Source: Cryptomeria japonica
Taxonomy: Eukaryota > Streptophyta > Pinopsida > Cupressales > Cupressaceae
DNA length: 64,000 nucleotides
Assembly: GCF_030272615.1 (NCBI RefSeq)
Contig: NC_081412.1
Span: 142,064,247 to 142,128,246, forward strand
Direction of reading: 5' to 3'
A program made the position numbers and the translations under genes. How positions within the stretch are numbered: position 1 is the stretch's first letter; each line of letters begins with the position of its first letter. Below, piece after piece: positions 23,305-34,128 of the stretch. The notes under the pieces are model-generated. The model did not search any database and was not told the origin of the DNA. It saw nothing but the letters and a program-made list of their open reading frames with translations.

Positions 23305-24560
23305 GTTTGTTGCCTTGGTTCCAACGTACCTCTCCCATGAGAATCATTTGGTGCTAGAGGATGATATTGTGGTTATCTTTCCCTGTGACACATGGATAGC
23401 TTATTTCCAATAAATCGACGACCTTCCCTCTAGAGATGAAGAATTAATGATTTATGTTTGTTCCTATTCATGAAGAATTTTTTGTGCAAGATAAAGATAT
23501 CACAAATGATTCTCTCTCCTAAAGATGAAGCTTTAGTGGATAAGGAATCAAACCAAGGTCAAGTCAATGCCATTCATTTTTATGGTCATGTGAAGTTAAA
23601 ATATAGTCAACATGTCACACAATCTCAAAACCAAAAAGTGATTAATAAACCAAAGGGAACTCCTGACTATTTATTAAGAGTTGCAAGATACATATGTGAA
23701 ACAAGTGATATGGAAAGGAAACTAGCACAAAAATATGGTCTTGAAGTGCCTCACACATATAAAACTAGAATCAACAAGCAACTATCCAATGTTCTTCTCA
23801 CTTCCCTTTCATTCCCCCCTCATGTTAAGAAATATGTTGGTAGGGAACCTAATATTGTTGAACATTTTAATACTAGCTTAGCTAAGATCTCCCATTATGA
23901 GATTATTCAAACTTCACCATCATACGATGGGTTGATCCAAGAAGATTTACAAAAGGTAGTTTCCCCCCATTGTGCTAAACCAAATGATATAACATTCTCA
24001 TAAGATAAATTATCTTCTTTATAGTTTGAAAATAGAAATGATCCCTTAATGATGACACCTTACATTTATGACAAAAAATAAGAGGTACCTTAATTGATAA
24101 AGGGTTAACCCTTAACATTTGTCATGTTGACTTATTAGATAAGATAAATTGGGATTATTCTTCCATTCTATCATGGCTTTTACAATTTTTCTAGAGAGTC
24201 ACTTGGTATAGTCATATTACTTGTTAAAGTAGGACCTTTGACTTTAATACCCATCACCATCCATGTCATGCCCAATGATCTTAATTATAATATTCTTCTT
24301 GGTAGATCATGGATTCATGCTATGAAAGTAGTCCCTTATACTCTTCAACACACAATCAAATTCATTCATAACAATGATATCCACACAATCAAGGCTGATC
24401 CTACTCCTTATGATGATATTAGAGATGAAGTAGGATGCATATCTCCCTTTCACATTATGATTCCTTCAACAACACAGTCTCCTACCAATGATTCTTTAGA
24501 AAATACTTGGGGTAACCTAGACATTACACCTTCCTTTATTGGATATAAGGTTCATTAATA
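23305..24560 (+). pseudogene. Gypsy gag-end/protease region of element G2, broken
   Basis: It begins at the outer edge of the C LTR, suggesting C inserted here or the junction was rearranged. The frame 23458-24003 encodes a hydrophilic gag-pol linker (GTPDYLLRVARYICETSD, AQKYGLEVPHTYKTR). After stops comes INWDYSSIL, SRESLG (24140-24200) and VKVGPLTLIPITIHVM, then NYNILLGRSWIHAMK (24283-24327) and LQHTIKFIHNN. This is the C-terminal half of a plant gypsy retropepsin of the Athila/Tat style. The catalytic DxGA part is destroyed. It is clearly related to, but not a copy of, the protease at 16780-17260. Confidence 0.65.
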
Positions 24561-26589
24561 TAAGTATGAAGCCTTGAAGGAGTCTTGTGTGTCATTTATC
24601 CAAGCCTCTTCTAAACCAATTCCCACATTTTCTTCCAACACATTTGTTAATGAGTGGGGCTCTTTTGAACCTTCCACTTTAGACATTTCAACATCGACAT
24701 TTGATTTTAAAAATGGATGCAATGAACATGCTTTAAGATGTGTGCAACAAATATTTGTGTCTAATGAGAAATCTATATCACACTTTTCCAAAGATGGTTT
24801 AGGTTTCCAATCTTCTCCTTTGTTGACATCCCCTCCCCCATTATCTAGTGTATCTATATGTTCTTCTTACAACTTTTCATCACAACAAGAGAATATTTGG
24901 TATGTTCTTCTTAAAGCTAACTTGATTATTATCTTTGAAAAATCAAAGAAATAATCCTAAAGAAAATTAATACAATCCTTCTTTTAGCAAGTATCATCAA
25001 ATTCATGGCCATTCCACCAATGAATACCATGGATTTTAAAATAAAACTCAACAAATTATTGTAACCGGTATCATTCAAATAGTATATGAAAATGAGTAGG
25101 ACTCCCATATTATTTAATCTACATAACATTTAAGTTCCTATTATCTTGCTCCTCACTGTCTGACATTGCTAGCTTACTTATTGGAGGCTCATTGTCATTC
25201 ATGATGGTATTATTCATGTGCAATCATACCTATGTAGCAACATAATAGAATAGCTATTCTTGTCTCCATGGTTGGAGGGTAACAATATTTTTTCAATCAT
25301 TCCTTATTTCTAAGGATTCACTTTTCCTTTGTTGAGTTGCTTCTTTCATAACTTGATGTCCTTTATTGTATAGAATTATCTTTCATCCAAACACATGAGT
25401 GTTTCTTGGTTGGGACTTATTATTCCTTGAAATTGTACATCTTTTATGAATGATCTCTCCTTAGTGATAGAAAGTGTGCAATCCTTCACTAAGAATCCCC
25501 TTTTTCAAGCAATTGGGAAGGTGCATATTCTAGTTCTTCTTCACCTATCTCACATTCAAAGATGTCATCTTTATTAAATTTCTCCTTTAATATTGAAGGT
25601 AGAAATATTTAGGAAAATATCTCTCCCTCCTTTCAGCATGCATCCCTCAAAAATATCCCTTTACACTTGTTACAAGATATCCCTTTTACAACTATCTTTT
25701 CATTTTTTCTAAGAGTTATACCTCTTTAGCTTTAATGATGTACATTGTCTCTTAAAGGATATCTCCTCAGTGATGAAGATGTTTATCTTTGTTCTTTTCT
25801 ACCTTAGTATTTTAACATATGCTTATGTTGAAATCTTAAAGAAAAGTATATATGCAACCTCCATATTGCATTTTTAGTTCAATCTTTATCATCTATAATA
25901 TAGGTTATTGCATCCTCATGCTTCATTCCCAAAACAAGAAACTTTTTCCACTTTACCATTTATCTTATATAGGTTGTTGCATCCTCATGCTTTATTCCTA
26001 GATCTAGACATTTGCACTAATTAATCAACATAAAATAAGAAAACTTTGCTTGGTGCCCCTTTAGTAGGAAGTTAACTAGCATAACACAACTTGCTAGACT
26101 ATTTGACTCTTCCTTAAATTCTCTAAGTTGTGGAATGAGTAAAACTATCATAATACAACTTTCTAGATTATTTCAACTCTTCCTTTCTCTCTCTCCCATG
26201 GATCACCTAACATAACACAACTTGCTAACTTCTGGAATTCATGTTTCCTTTCTCCTCCCCATTAACCCATAAGAATAAAATACTTTCCTAGTTGTTGGAT
26301 CATGGTTCCTCATTCAATGGACCCTCTTAATCTTTCAATGCAAGAACTTGTTCACTTGTAATAACATTCTAAGAATGATATTAGTGGTTCATACATTTTG
26401 ACTATCGAGGTCTCTTCAACTAGCTGACTTGGAGCCTTTGTTTTTAGTACTACCCCTTTTTGTGTGTCTTTTGGTTTTGTTTGTCTTTTTATGTTTTGTT
26501 TCTTTTTGTCTTGTTTTGTGTGTCCTTGTATGTGATTGTGTGAGTTTTAATATCCTAATCTTGGAGGCTTGTTCCCTCAAATTTAGTGA

Positions 26590-26661
<72 letters not shown>

Positions 26662-26715
26662 ACTTTATTGTGAGTATGTGCATAGGTTCATACTCTAGCT
26701 AAAGTGAGAGCTAAA
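24561..26715 (+). other. Decayed 3' internal region of G2, no RT seen
   Basis: A plus frame at 24574-24954 (Ser/Pro-rich) may be gag-pol linker. Beyond it I find only short broken frames and pyrimidine-rich sequence, including CATAACACAACTTGCTAG-like phrases repeated near 26080, 26145 and 26211. No RT, RNase H or integrase motif is seen. The segment ends at a purine-rich AAAGTGAGAGCTAAA just before the LTR. Confidence 0.4.
26592..26658 (+). repeat. (CT)n microsatellite
   Basis: An uninterrupted TC/CT dinucleotide run of about 67 bases, roughly 60 bases before the G2 LTR. Its purity suggests it is still mutating by slippage. Confidence 0.95.
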
Positions 26716-28030
26716 TGTATCATCATAAATTGTAACCTTGTACAACTTACACCACCCTTTTGTGCCCATACCTTAGTGTGACCCATTTTAGCTCTCATCC
26801 AAGCCTATTTCTAACCTTTTAGCTAAAAAATAATGTCATCTATTCATAAGGTGGTTCAAACCTTTGTCTCGAGCTATATACACATCATCTTTGGCCTATT
26901 GACTATATTTTGGGTGCACAATGGCACCTGGTATGCCATTGTCCTACCTAACAATGGTGCCTAGAGTACCCTTGTCCTCCCAAATTAGGCTCAATTTTGA
27001 ATGGGTTGGTGCATGTTTCTTGTCCATTGGTTCTGGATCATGATGTATCAATTCGACAATTGGAGGTCAGCCTAATTGGGGAAATACCTTGAGAACCCTA
27101 TATAAGAGCATTCCTCTAGTTCATTTTATCATCACATTATATCACAAGAAGTAGTTATCAAACACTATCATCATCAAGAATTCTTCAAACATCAATATTA
27201 AATTTTATATCACCATGTTCTTCAAGAATTCTTCCAAATCTACACTTCATGGAGCAAACAAATTACTTCAATCATCATGTAAGCATGTGAGTTTGATTAG
27301 ATCATTCATGTCTTGTCATGTTATTGCATCAACACTTGTAATCACATTCAAAGAGCACTACATCATCATCCTACAATCATCTATAGTTGATTTGAGGTAT
27401 AACATTCAACATTTACTTCAATATTTTAGTTTATTTCAAGGGTTAATTCCTAACTTGGGGTTTGACCTAACCCCAAGGCAAACTGCTACTCTTAATATCT
27501 TTCTTATCTTTGTATGTGTAAGTGACAGGATCAAGAGTTGTAAGTTTGTAAACAATAGAATAGATATAAACAATCAGATCTAGATTTTGTAGGCGCAAAA
27601 GGTGGAGGATTCATTTGGTCTATACTACAGTGTCCAACAAATTTTTTGCACATAAATTAGGAGTAGATTCTAAGCATTATTTTGATTCCATATCAATAAA
27701 AAAATTCTACATCTAACATTTCAGGGACAAATTTTCTCAAATCTACTTTGTCCTAATTTTTCAAGCCCATTTTCCAATCATAGGTTCCATTAATCTTCCC
27801 TATCTCAGATTTGTGAGTACAACTTCATATCTGATTTGTAACTACCTATTCATGTTCATTTATGTCAATTTTCCATGTTTAGCTCTAGATCTAGAATTCA
27901 ATTTTCACACTTTTAGCATCTAGTTCTCCCCCGAGCAAAGAGGAATGGACTCTAATCAAAATTTAACCCTTTTAATATAATTGAGTTTGAATCTATTGAT
28001 CTTAGTCCTCTCTAATGAAATATTTAAAAA
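26716..28030 (+). repeat. 3' LTR-like sequence of gypsy element G2
   Basis: It starts TGTATCATCATAAATTGTA after a purine-rich tract, matching the start of the G1 LTR. A TATA box TATATAAG is at 27099-27106. The block GGGGTTTGACCTAACCCCAAGG (cut here to its core GTTTGACCTAACCCC) near 27460 corresponds to GGTTTAACCTAAGGC near 13900 in G1. Similarity ends near 28020. It is too diverged from 13238-14510 to be the same insertion's LTR. Confidence 0.55.
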
Positions 28031-29374
28031 ATAGGTTTAGTTTGCATGCATATGCTTATAAATCCTATTTTTCCCCATTACAATATATTATGTGTTGATC
28101 CCATTTGAAAGTTGTGTAAGTAGGTAGTCTAAGGGAAATGTATGTCTCTTTTATGTTGGCAATATGATTGAGGTTTTAGAAGATTATGTGTTATTATAGA
28201 TTAATAAAAATAAATAATTTAAGCAAAGGGTTTAGGATAAAAATATTTAACATAATGTTAAGATAAAACATATTCAAGTTACACTCAGAAGGATTGCTTG
28301 ACTCTCTGAGGCCATAGGATAAATTTTGATGTAGGATCAAAGCTTTTGAATTTTAAGTTTCATACCTTTGAGGATGATGACCTCAATGCACTCCCAATGG
28401 AAAGTGTAATCTTCAAGGATGTTACTTATGACCTAGATGGTCCTAATGAGTCTAAGACTCTAGTTAGAGAAAAAGCCTATATCACATGTCTAAATGACAA
28501 TAGATGCCTACCCCAGTTGAGTGGATGCCTATTATGAATAAACAAATGCCTAACCCCTATGGTTAGATGTTGTCCCGAGTTGGACTAATACCTATTTTGT
28601 ATGTATAAGTGTACTCGAGTATTCCTATGAATGAATACTTAATTACAAAATGAGAAAAAGAAGGAGAAAGTGAAAGAGGAAAAGAAAGAGAGACATAATA
28701 GACTTTTTTAGGAAAAGTTTTATTGGGTGCTTAAAAGTTTCTCATTGTTTATTTGGTTGTTATAATTACCATTGTTTGTAAATATTTTTAGATAATCTAT
28801 CATATTGTGATGGTCATGTTCTCCTCATTCAAACTTTTGGGAAACTGAGAAAAAAAGACTAAGGGCAACAAATAAATATGTAATAGCCCTAGAATGATAT
28901 GCTCTAATATGAGTCCTTTGAGAATTCTACTATAATGCTCTCATAAATGTTCTAATGATAAAACTCTAACACAATCCTAGAAATGATAATTCTTTCGAGT
29001 TTATTTCAAATAATTAAATAAAAATAGCCTTAAATACAACAACGAAGTACACAAGTAAACAAAAAGTATGTAAAAGTTGGTTCAGAGTTACTAATGAAAT
29101 GTTTAGCAAGATTAATTTGAAATTTGAATCCAAAAAGTGGGGTTTAAACTTTATGACTGTAAAAGCGACTTGAATCAAGTTTGTATTCATATATTTGACT
29201 AAATAAAATAAACATCTAAACTGTAAAAATAAAAAATTTAGACATCGATAATAATAAAAATCAACATATAAGATATCATGAACTAATTTCATGAACTTCA
29301 TTGTCCTTTTTATAAACTAATTATCAAATTTACAAATACTCCAATCAAAACAAACACAAAAACTGAATCACTTT
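28031..29374. other. AT-rich sequence, no supported gene
   Basis: A 63-residue plus frame at 28346-28537 and a 95-residue minus frame at 29014-29301 show no recognisable motif. I see no repeat boundary. Confidence 0.4.
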
Positions 29375-29578
29375 GTTGTTCCTAGATTTGATTGTGTGTA
29401 TCTTTTTTGGCATCAATGTTTTGGATCACACTCTATGAGCCATCATCACGATGAAAGATAAAGTCAAGAGATGTAAAAATAATAAATTGATACTCTCTTT
29501 CATCCTGATGATAGATCACAAAGTGTGATCCGAAACATCATGCAAAAAAAGCTACACACAATCAAATCCAGAAACAAT
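29375..29578. repeat. Long imperfect hairpin (about 84-base arms)
   Basis: The left arm 29375-29458 and right arm 29496-29578 are imperfect reverse complements. The anchor GATTTGATTGTGTGTA (29386-29400) pairs with TACACACAATCAAATC, and TTGGATCACACT pairs with AGTGTGATCCGAA. The loop is about 37 bases. It directly adjoins R1 copy b but is absent beside R1 copy a, so it may be a separate insertion. Either a MITE or a small-RNA precursor fits the shape. Confidence 0.75.
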
Positions 29579-29579
29579 T

Positions 29580-30560
29580 AAGTAAGCCAGTGTTTCCTTG
29601 TGATAGTGGAACTCTTCTTGAAATCGTCAGCGACAAAAATGGTGCAATTTGTGACAAGTCTCTTCCAATGACATCAAATTTATATGGGCAATCTGTCCGG
29701 TTCTTCAAACAACATGTGCAATAGATACCACAAATTCAAAACTTCTGGAATATATTTTCCATGACTCTTCACCTACTTCAAGCCAGAATTCATTATAACC
29801 AAGCTTTCATTTGCTTAAAACAGAAATTCCACTTAAATTTTTAGTGGTGGTGGTTTCTAGCCGCGTTTATTGACTAGAACTCTAGATTCGCATGGTTTGT
29901 CAAGGACGGTTAAAATTTAGAATGCATGCAGTAGCACGTATGGTGTTGCATATCTAATCATTTCATTGCCAAATCTTATCTTCAACAGTTGCATGGATTT
30001 GATGGACGCAAAAGTGATTTAAATTCTTTGTACGTAAGTTTGCATGGAGATATTTGGTTCTTTCAACATATCTTTCTTGTTGACAGATCCATTTTCAGAT
30101 CTTAGCCATTGAATAAAGTAACGCACCAGTTGATATTAAAGTTTTTAAAGCCCATTTTCAGATCTTAGCCATTGAATAAAGTAATGCACCAGTTGATATT
30201 AAAGTTTTTGAAGCCCATTTCTAATCAGTTGTCATTCTGATTCATAAAAGTGGATTGATTGAACATGTATCCAATGAAGAAAAAGTTTTTCATTTTCGAA
30301 CTACTTTCAGAGTTTTTTTTTTATGTATAGTTTGAAGATTTTGGCTTTTAATGTTCAGTTTATAAAGAATTCTCTGAAAAAGTTCGGCTAAGTAAAGCAC
30401 TCTTTCAAGAAAAGTAAGACGAAAATGTACAGTTTTTAAGAGTGTGGGGTGTTTATTGGAGGCCTATCACATTCATGTGTCTTTTTGATGCTGTGACACA
30501 GTATGGATATGTGTTGAATTTCAATAGAGTGCAACATGCTTTCAACCATTTCAACCATCA
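29580..30560 (-). repeat. Repeat family R1, copy b
   Basis: Matches 9940-11010 in reverse orientation along most of its length, from CTTGTGATAGTGGAACTCTT near 29598 to TTGAATTTCAATAGAGTGCA near 30515. It lacks the 117-base duplication of copy a but contains a 63-base one. Function and class are unknown. Confidence 0.7.
30089..30214 (-). repeat. 63-base tandem duplication inside R1 copy b
   Basis: Units 30089-30151 and 30152-30214 both contain TTTTCAGATCTTAGCCATTG and CACCAGTTGATATTAAAG. They differ at only about two positions, so the duplication is much younger than the split of the two R1 copies. Confidence 0.9.
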
Positions 30561-33500
30561 AATCTACTTGAGAATATAAGCTGTAAAGGGCAATATATGT
30601 ACCCTGTTACGTAAAGATCTTGAGGTTGAATAATTAAATAATAATAAAGTTTGGCATACTTGTATTTGTATGTGTTCCTCAATGTGGTTTGAAGTAGGAT
30701 GGTTTGGATGGACATATATAGAAATATTTGTATTCCTTTTGTGAAGACTCTAGAAGTATCAATCGAATGATGATGAAGGAAGATCAAATATAATAAGTAA
30801 GCATGTAATATTCTTACAATGATCTTATAAACATATAATACAATTAAGATGTGTTATGATACTATCTTATGTATACTCTATGATCTTATATGATTCTAAT
30901 AAATTAGGGTTAGTGTTTACATTATGTCATAATATATAATTTGAATCAATTAGAACATTATTCAATTTATAACAATCACTGAAAAAGACAAACATGGATC
31001 TAATTTAAAGAAATGAAACTTATATATACATGATTGAGAGTTCTAATATACAAAGGTAGAGATAATCTTCTTCAATTTTGCAAGTTTATAGATTTGATAG
31101 ATGGTATCAAATTGACTAGATGAATATTAAACTATAAATATTATATTGGAATGGATGATTATGTATGCATGTTAAGAAAAATTACTCCTAAGTTCCGTAC
31201 AAAAATATGTGAAACCAGACATTACTCGATGCATAAAGAAAAATAATAATTGTCATAGGTTCAAAATATAAGTGAAAAGAACATTAGAATGCAGTTTTGA
31301 TCATTACTTCTTCCCTCACCTTGATTTGCATGAAAATACTATGAGAATGCACCTATAAAAGTAAGAAAACTACATAATCAACATGAAAGTTGAATACTTT
31401 ATAATTAGAAGATATAGATATGGATGATGACTCTTTTACCTTTAGTCTAACATGTGTGCTCCATTGTAAAATTTTAAAATGGGGGTATATAATTTGAGTA
31501 GCAACTGTCAAGCATTAAAATAGGTACTAACGATAACGTTCTTCAAAATTATCTTAAGAAGAAATATAAAAAAGGGGTAATGAAGATATTTTTTAACTAC
31601 AAAAAGATAATGCTTTAAATATGTGGAAAAGATACCAAAGGACTTTAATCATGGAAAAGAAATTACAAATTTATAAATATAAAACACATTTATTAATATT
31701 CATGAATGGTTGAAGAAATATAAAAAAAAAAAATATTTGAGGCATATGAAGACACCACAAGTAAATAGAATAAATACCTTAATTTATTCAAACTATTAAA
31801 AAAATTATATTGTTAGAAAGATAAGTAAATTGATGTTTTGATGGTTATTTCATGAAATTACTTTTGGTCAGTGAGAAGAGATTTTTTAGTCTATCTTGAT
31901 CTAGGTGAGGCCACATATTGGGGACCCCATCCCCAATAAGAACACAACAACTCAAATAGTCTAGACCTACAATCATAGTAGTCCAACAAAGGTCTAGAGC
32001 ACTAAGTCACTTTTATCCAATCCAAGTCGTCCACTTCAATTGTACATGGAGTTATATTTTATTGATTTTGGCCTTCATTTTTGGGGCATGTCCTTAGTAA
32101 TGCTTGCATGTCGGTTTAGTCTTAATTATATGAGGCTAGGTTCAATCGAAAGGTTTAAGATTCACCTAAGTCTTTAAAATGTCTTTCATAATGTGTTATC
32201 CTTTGAAAATGTTTGTTTTCAAATATTTGAAGCATTCAAGGGAGCAGTCATGTTTTAGTCATATATGAAAAAATACGAACTGATTTTTCATGATGTTTTG
32301 ACACAAATAAGAAAATAGTAAAATGAAAAAAGCCAATAAATTTCGTGCAAACCTAGTTCGTAGTTTTTTAGGAAACTTCATTAGTCATAAGGGAAGTTTA
32401 GAGAAGAAAATTAGCATGATATCTTCAGTTCCAACCCATTTTTTATGGGATTTTCAAACTTGCTCGCCCAACAAAGTTTTTTATTTTAAATTCAAAATCA
32501 GTTGGTACCTGATTTAGAGGTGAATAAGCAACCAACACACCCATGTCTTCAGTTCACTCAAGTCTTCCACTTCAATCAAGTCAAACAACTGGAACATGGA
32601 GTCCAAAGAGAGCCAAGATTTCAAATTCAAAATTCTAGAGCTTCTTTGCCAATAAAGGCAACTTCATCCCTTCTAGGGTAAAAGCATAGAGTTGTGTCAC
32701 ACTTTTATAAAGGAACTGACCAATGTTGATTCAACTTTTTGAATTGAATCAATATAAAGTGAAATATATGTTTTGAATTTTGAAATGATGTAAACTAATA
32801 AAATGTATATTTTTTTGTGTATTTTATGATTGTAATTTTTTTAAAAAATTTAAAAATTATTTGAATATACTTCTTATAAAGTAGACACTATAATTTAGTT
32901 GCTGATAAAATACTAAAATTGAAGTTACATGAGGTGTCACACTTTATATAGTAAATTTTACCTTTTTTTCTTCAATTTTTTTGTGTATATTGATAACTTG
33001 AAACTTTAGTGAAAAAATATATTTTTAACTATTTTTATGTATAAATATTTTTCAATAAATTTGAAAAGTTGTGTGTACTGAAATATAACTCTTTCCATTT
33101 GGAATCACCTTTTTTCTTAATTATTTATCCAAATTAAAAAATAATTATATCATCTTGACATAGACTATTTTCTCTAGTGCATTATTTTTTTAAAAAAATT
33201 TAAATAAATTTTAGTATTTTTCCTTTACAAAATAACTAACCTTATATTTTAGTGTTGATGACCTACTTTCGATAAAAATAAAATATAAAATATAAAATAT
33301 TAAAACTAATTAAAATATTAAAAGATATATATTTTGGAAAATTCACTTATAGATCTATAAAAGGGTAATTTTACATTTCAAAAAAAAAAAATTTATAAGA
33401 GTAGGAGTTGTTAAAACATCGAGTTTTTCAAAAAAAGAAAAAAAAATGGTAATTAGACCCAAAGTGCTATAAAGTATACATTTAGTAGACAATTCCAATT

Positions 33501-34128
33501 GGAAACATTATGGCCTATATATAAGATAGCTATAATGAATCTCTATAGATCATACGTTTGACTTAAATTAATTTTTAGTTAGAGTTACTTAAATTCACTT
33601 GTGGTGATAAGTTGGCCTGAAATGTGACACGGTTTTGTGCTTTTACCTTCTATGAAGTTAATTCTTACTTCTTTCTTGTGCAAGAAACAAAGGAAGAGAA
33701 TCTTGTAACTCCATTTTTTTTGAGTTTATAAAAGTATCATGCATTGTAGAAAAGCTCTTTTCTAAATATCAATAAAGAAGCATCGTTTCTTCTCAATTTT
33801 CTCTTTCCTCTTGATGTATGATTGTATTTCTAAAAGTTATTGTGATTTTTATACAAGTACTATACTTTCCTTTCATTACCAACAATGTTAGATAAGAGAT
33901 TACATGTCGAGTGCAGGTTATATGTTGTGTTGATTTGTTAATCAATAGTTTGAAGCTTTGAAGATTAATTTTCCTTCATGCAATCAATTAAAACAACACT
34001 TTCATATGCACTGTTTAGGTATTCCATGCTTTAGATTGAATTGTGAATAGATTGAAGTCTTTATAAAATAGATTATGAGTTTGACCAGCATAAACACATT
34101 AAAATATTGGTGCAACACCATTTAGTAT
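30561..34128. other. AT-rich sequence, no gene seen
   Basis: Very AT-rich with A runs (for example 31722-31733, 33379-33390). A block at 31860-32160 has more balanced composition, and AATAAAGAAGCATC near 33770 resembles an LTR polyadenylation side, but I could not define an element. No protein motif is seen in either strand. Confidence 0.4.

Noticed and set aside
26429-26698. 89-residue frame with a hydrophobic start and a Leu-Ser repeat tail
   Set aside because: The tail is the translated CT microsatellite and the start is T-rich low-complexity sequence.
13238-28030. One gypsy element with LTRs at 13238 and 26716
   Set aside because: The LTRs diverge too strongly along their length and the protease region occurs twice, so two related elements fit better.
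28346-28537. Small plus-strand ORF of 63 residues
   Set aside because: No start context, motif, homology or neighbour supports it. Its length is expected by chance.
9940-30560. R1 copies as terminal inverted repeats of one 20-kb DNA transposon
   Set aside because: Between them lie unrelated retroelements with their own boundaries, no transposase is seen, and each copy has private changes. Dispersed family copies are simpler.
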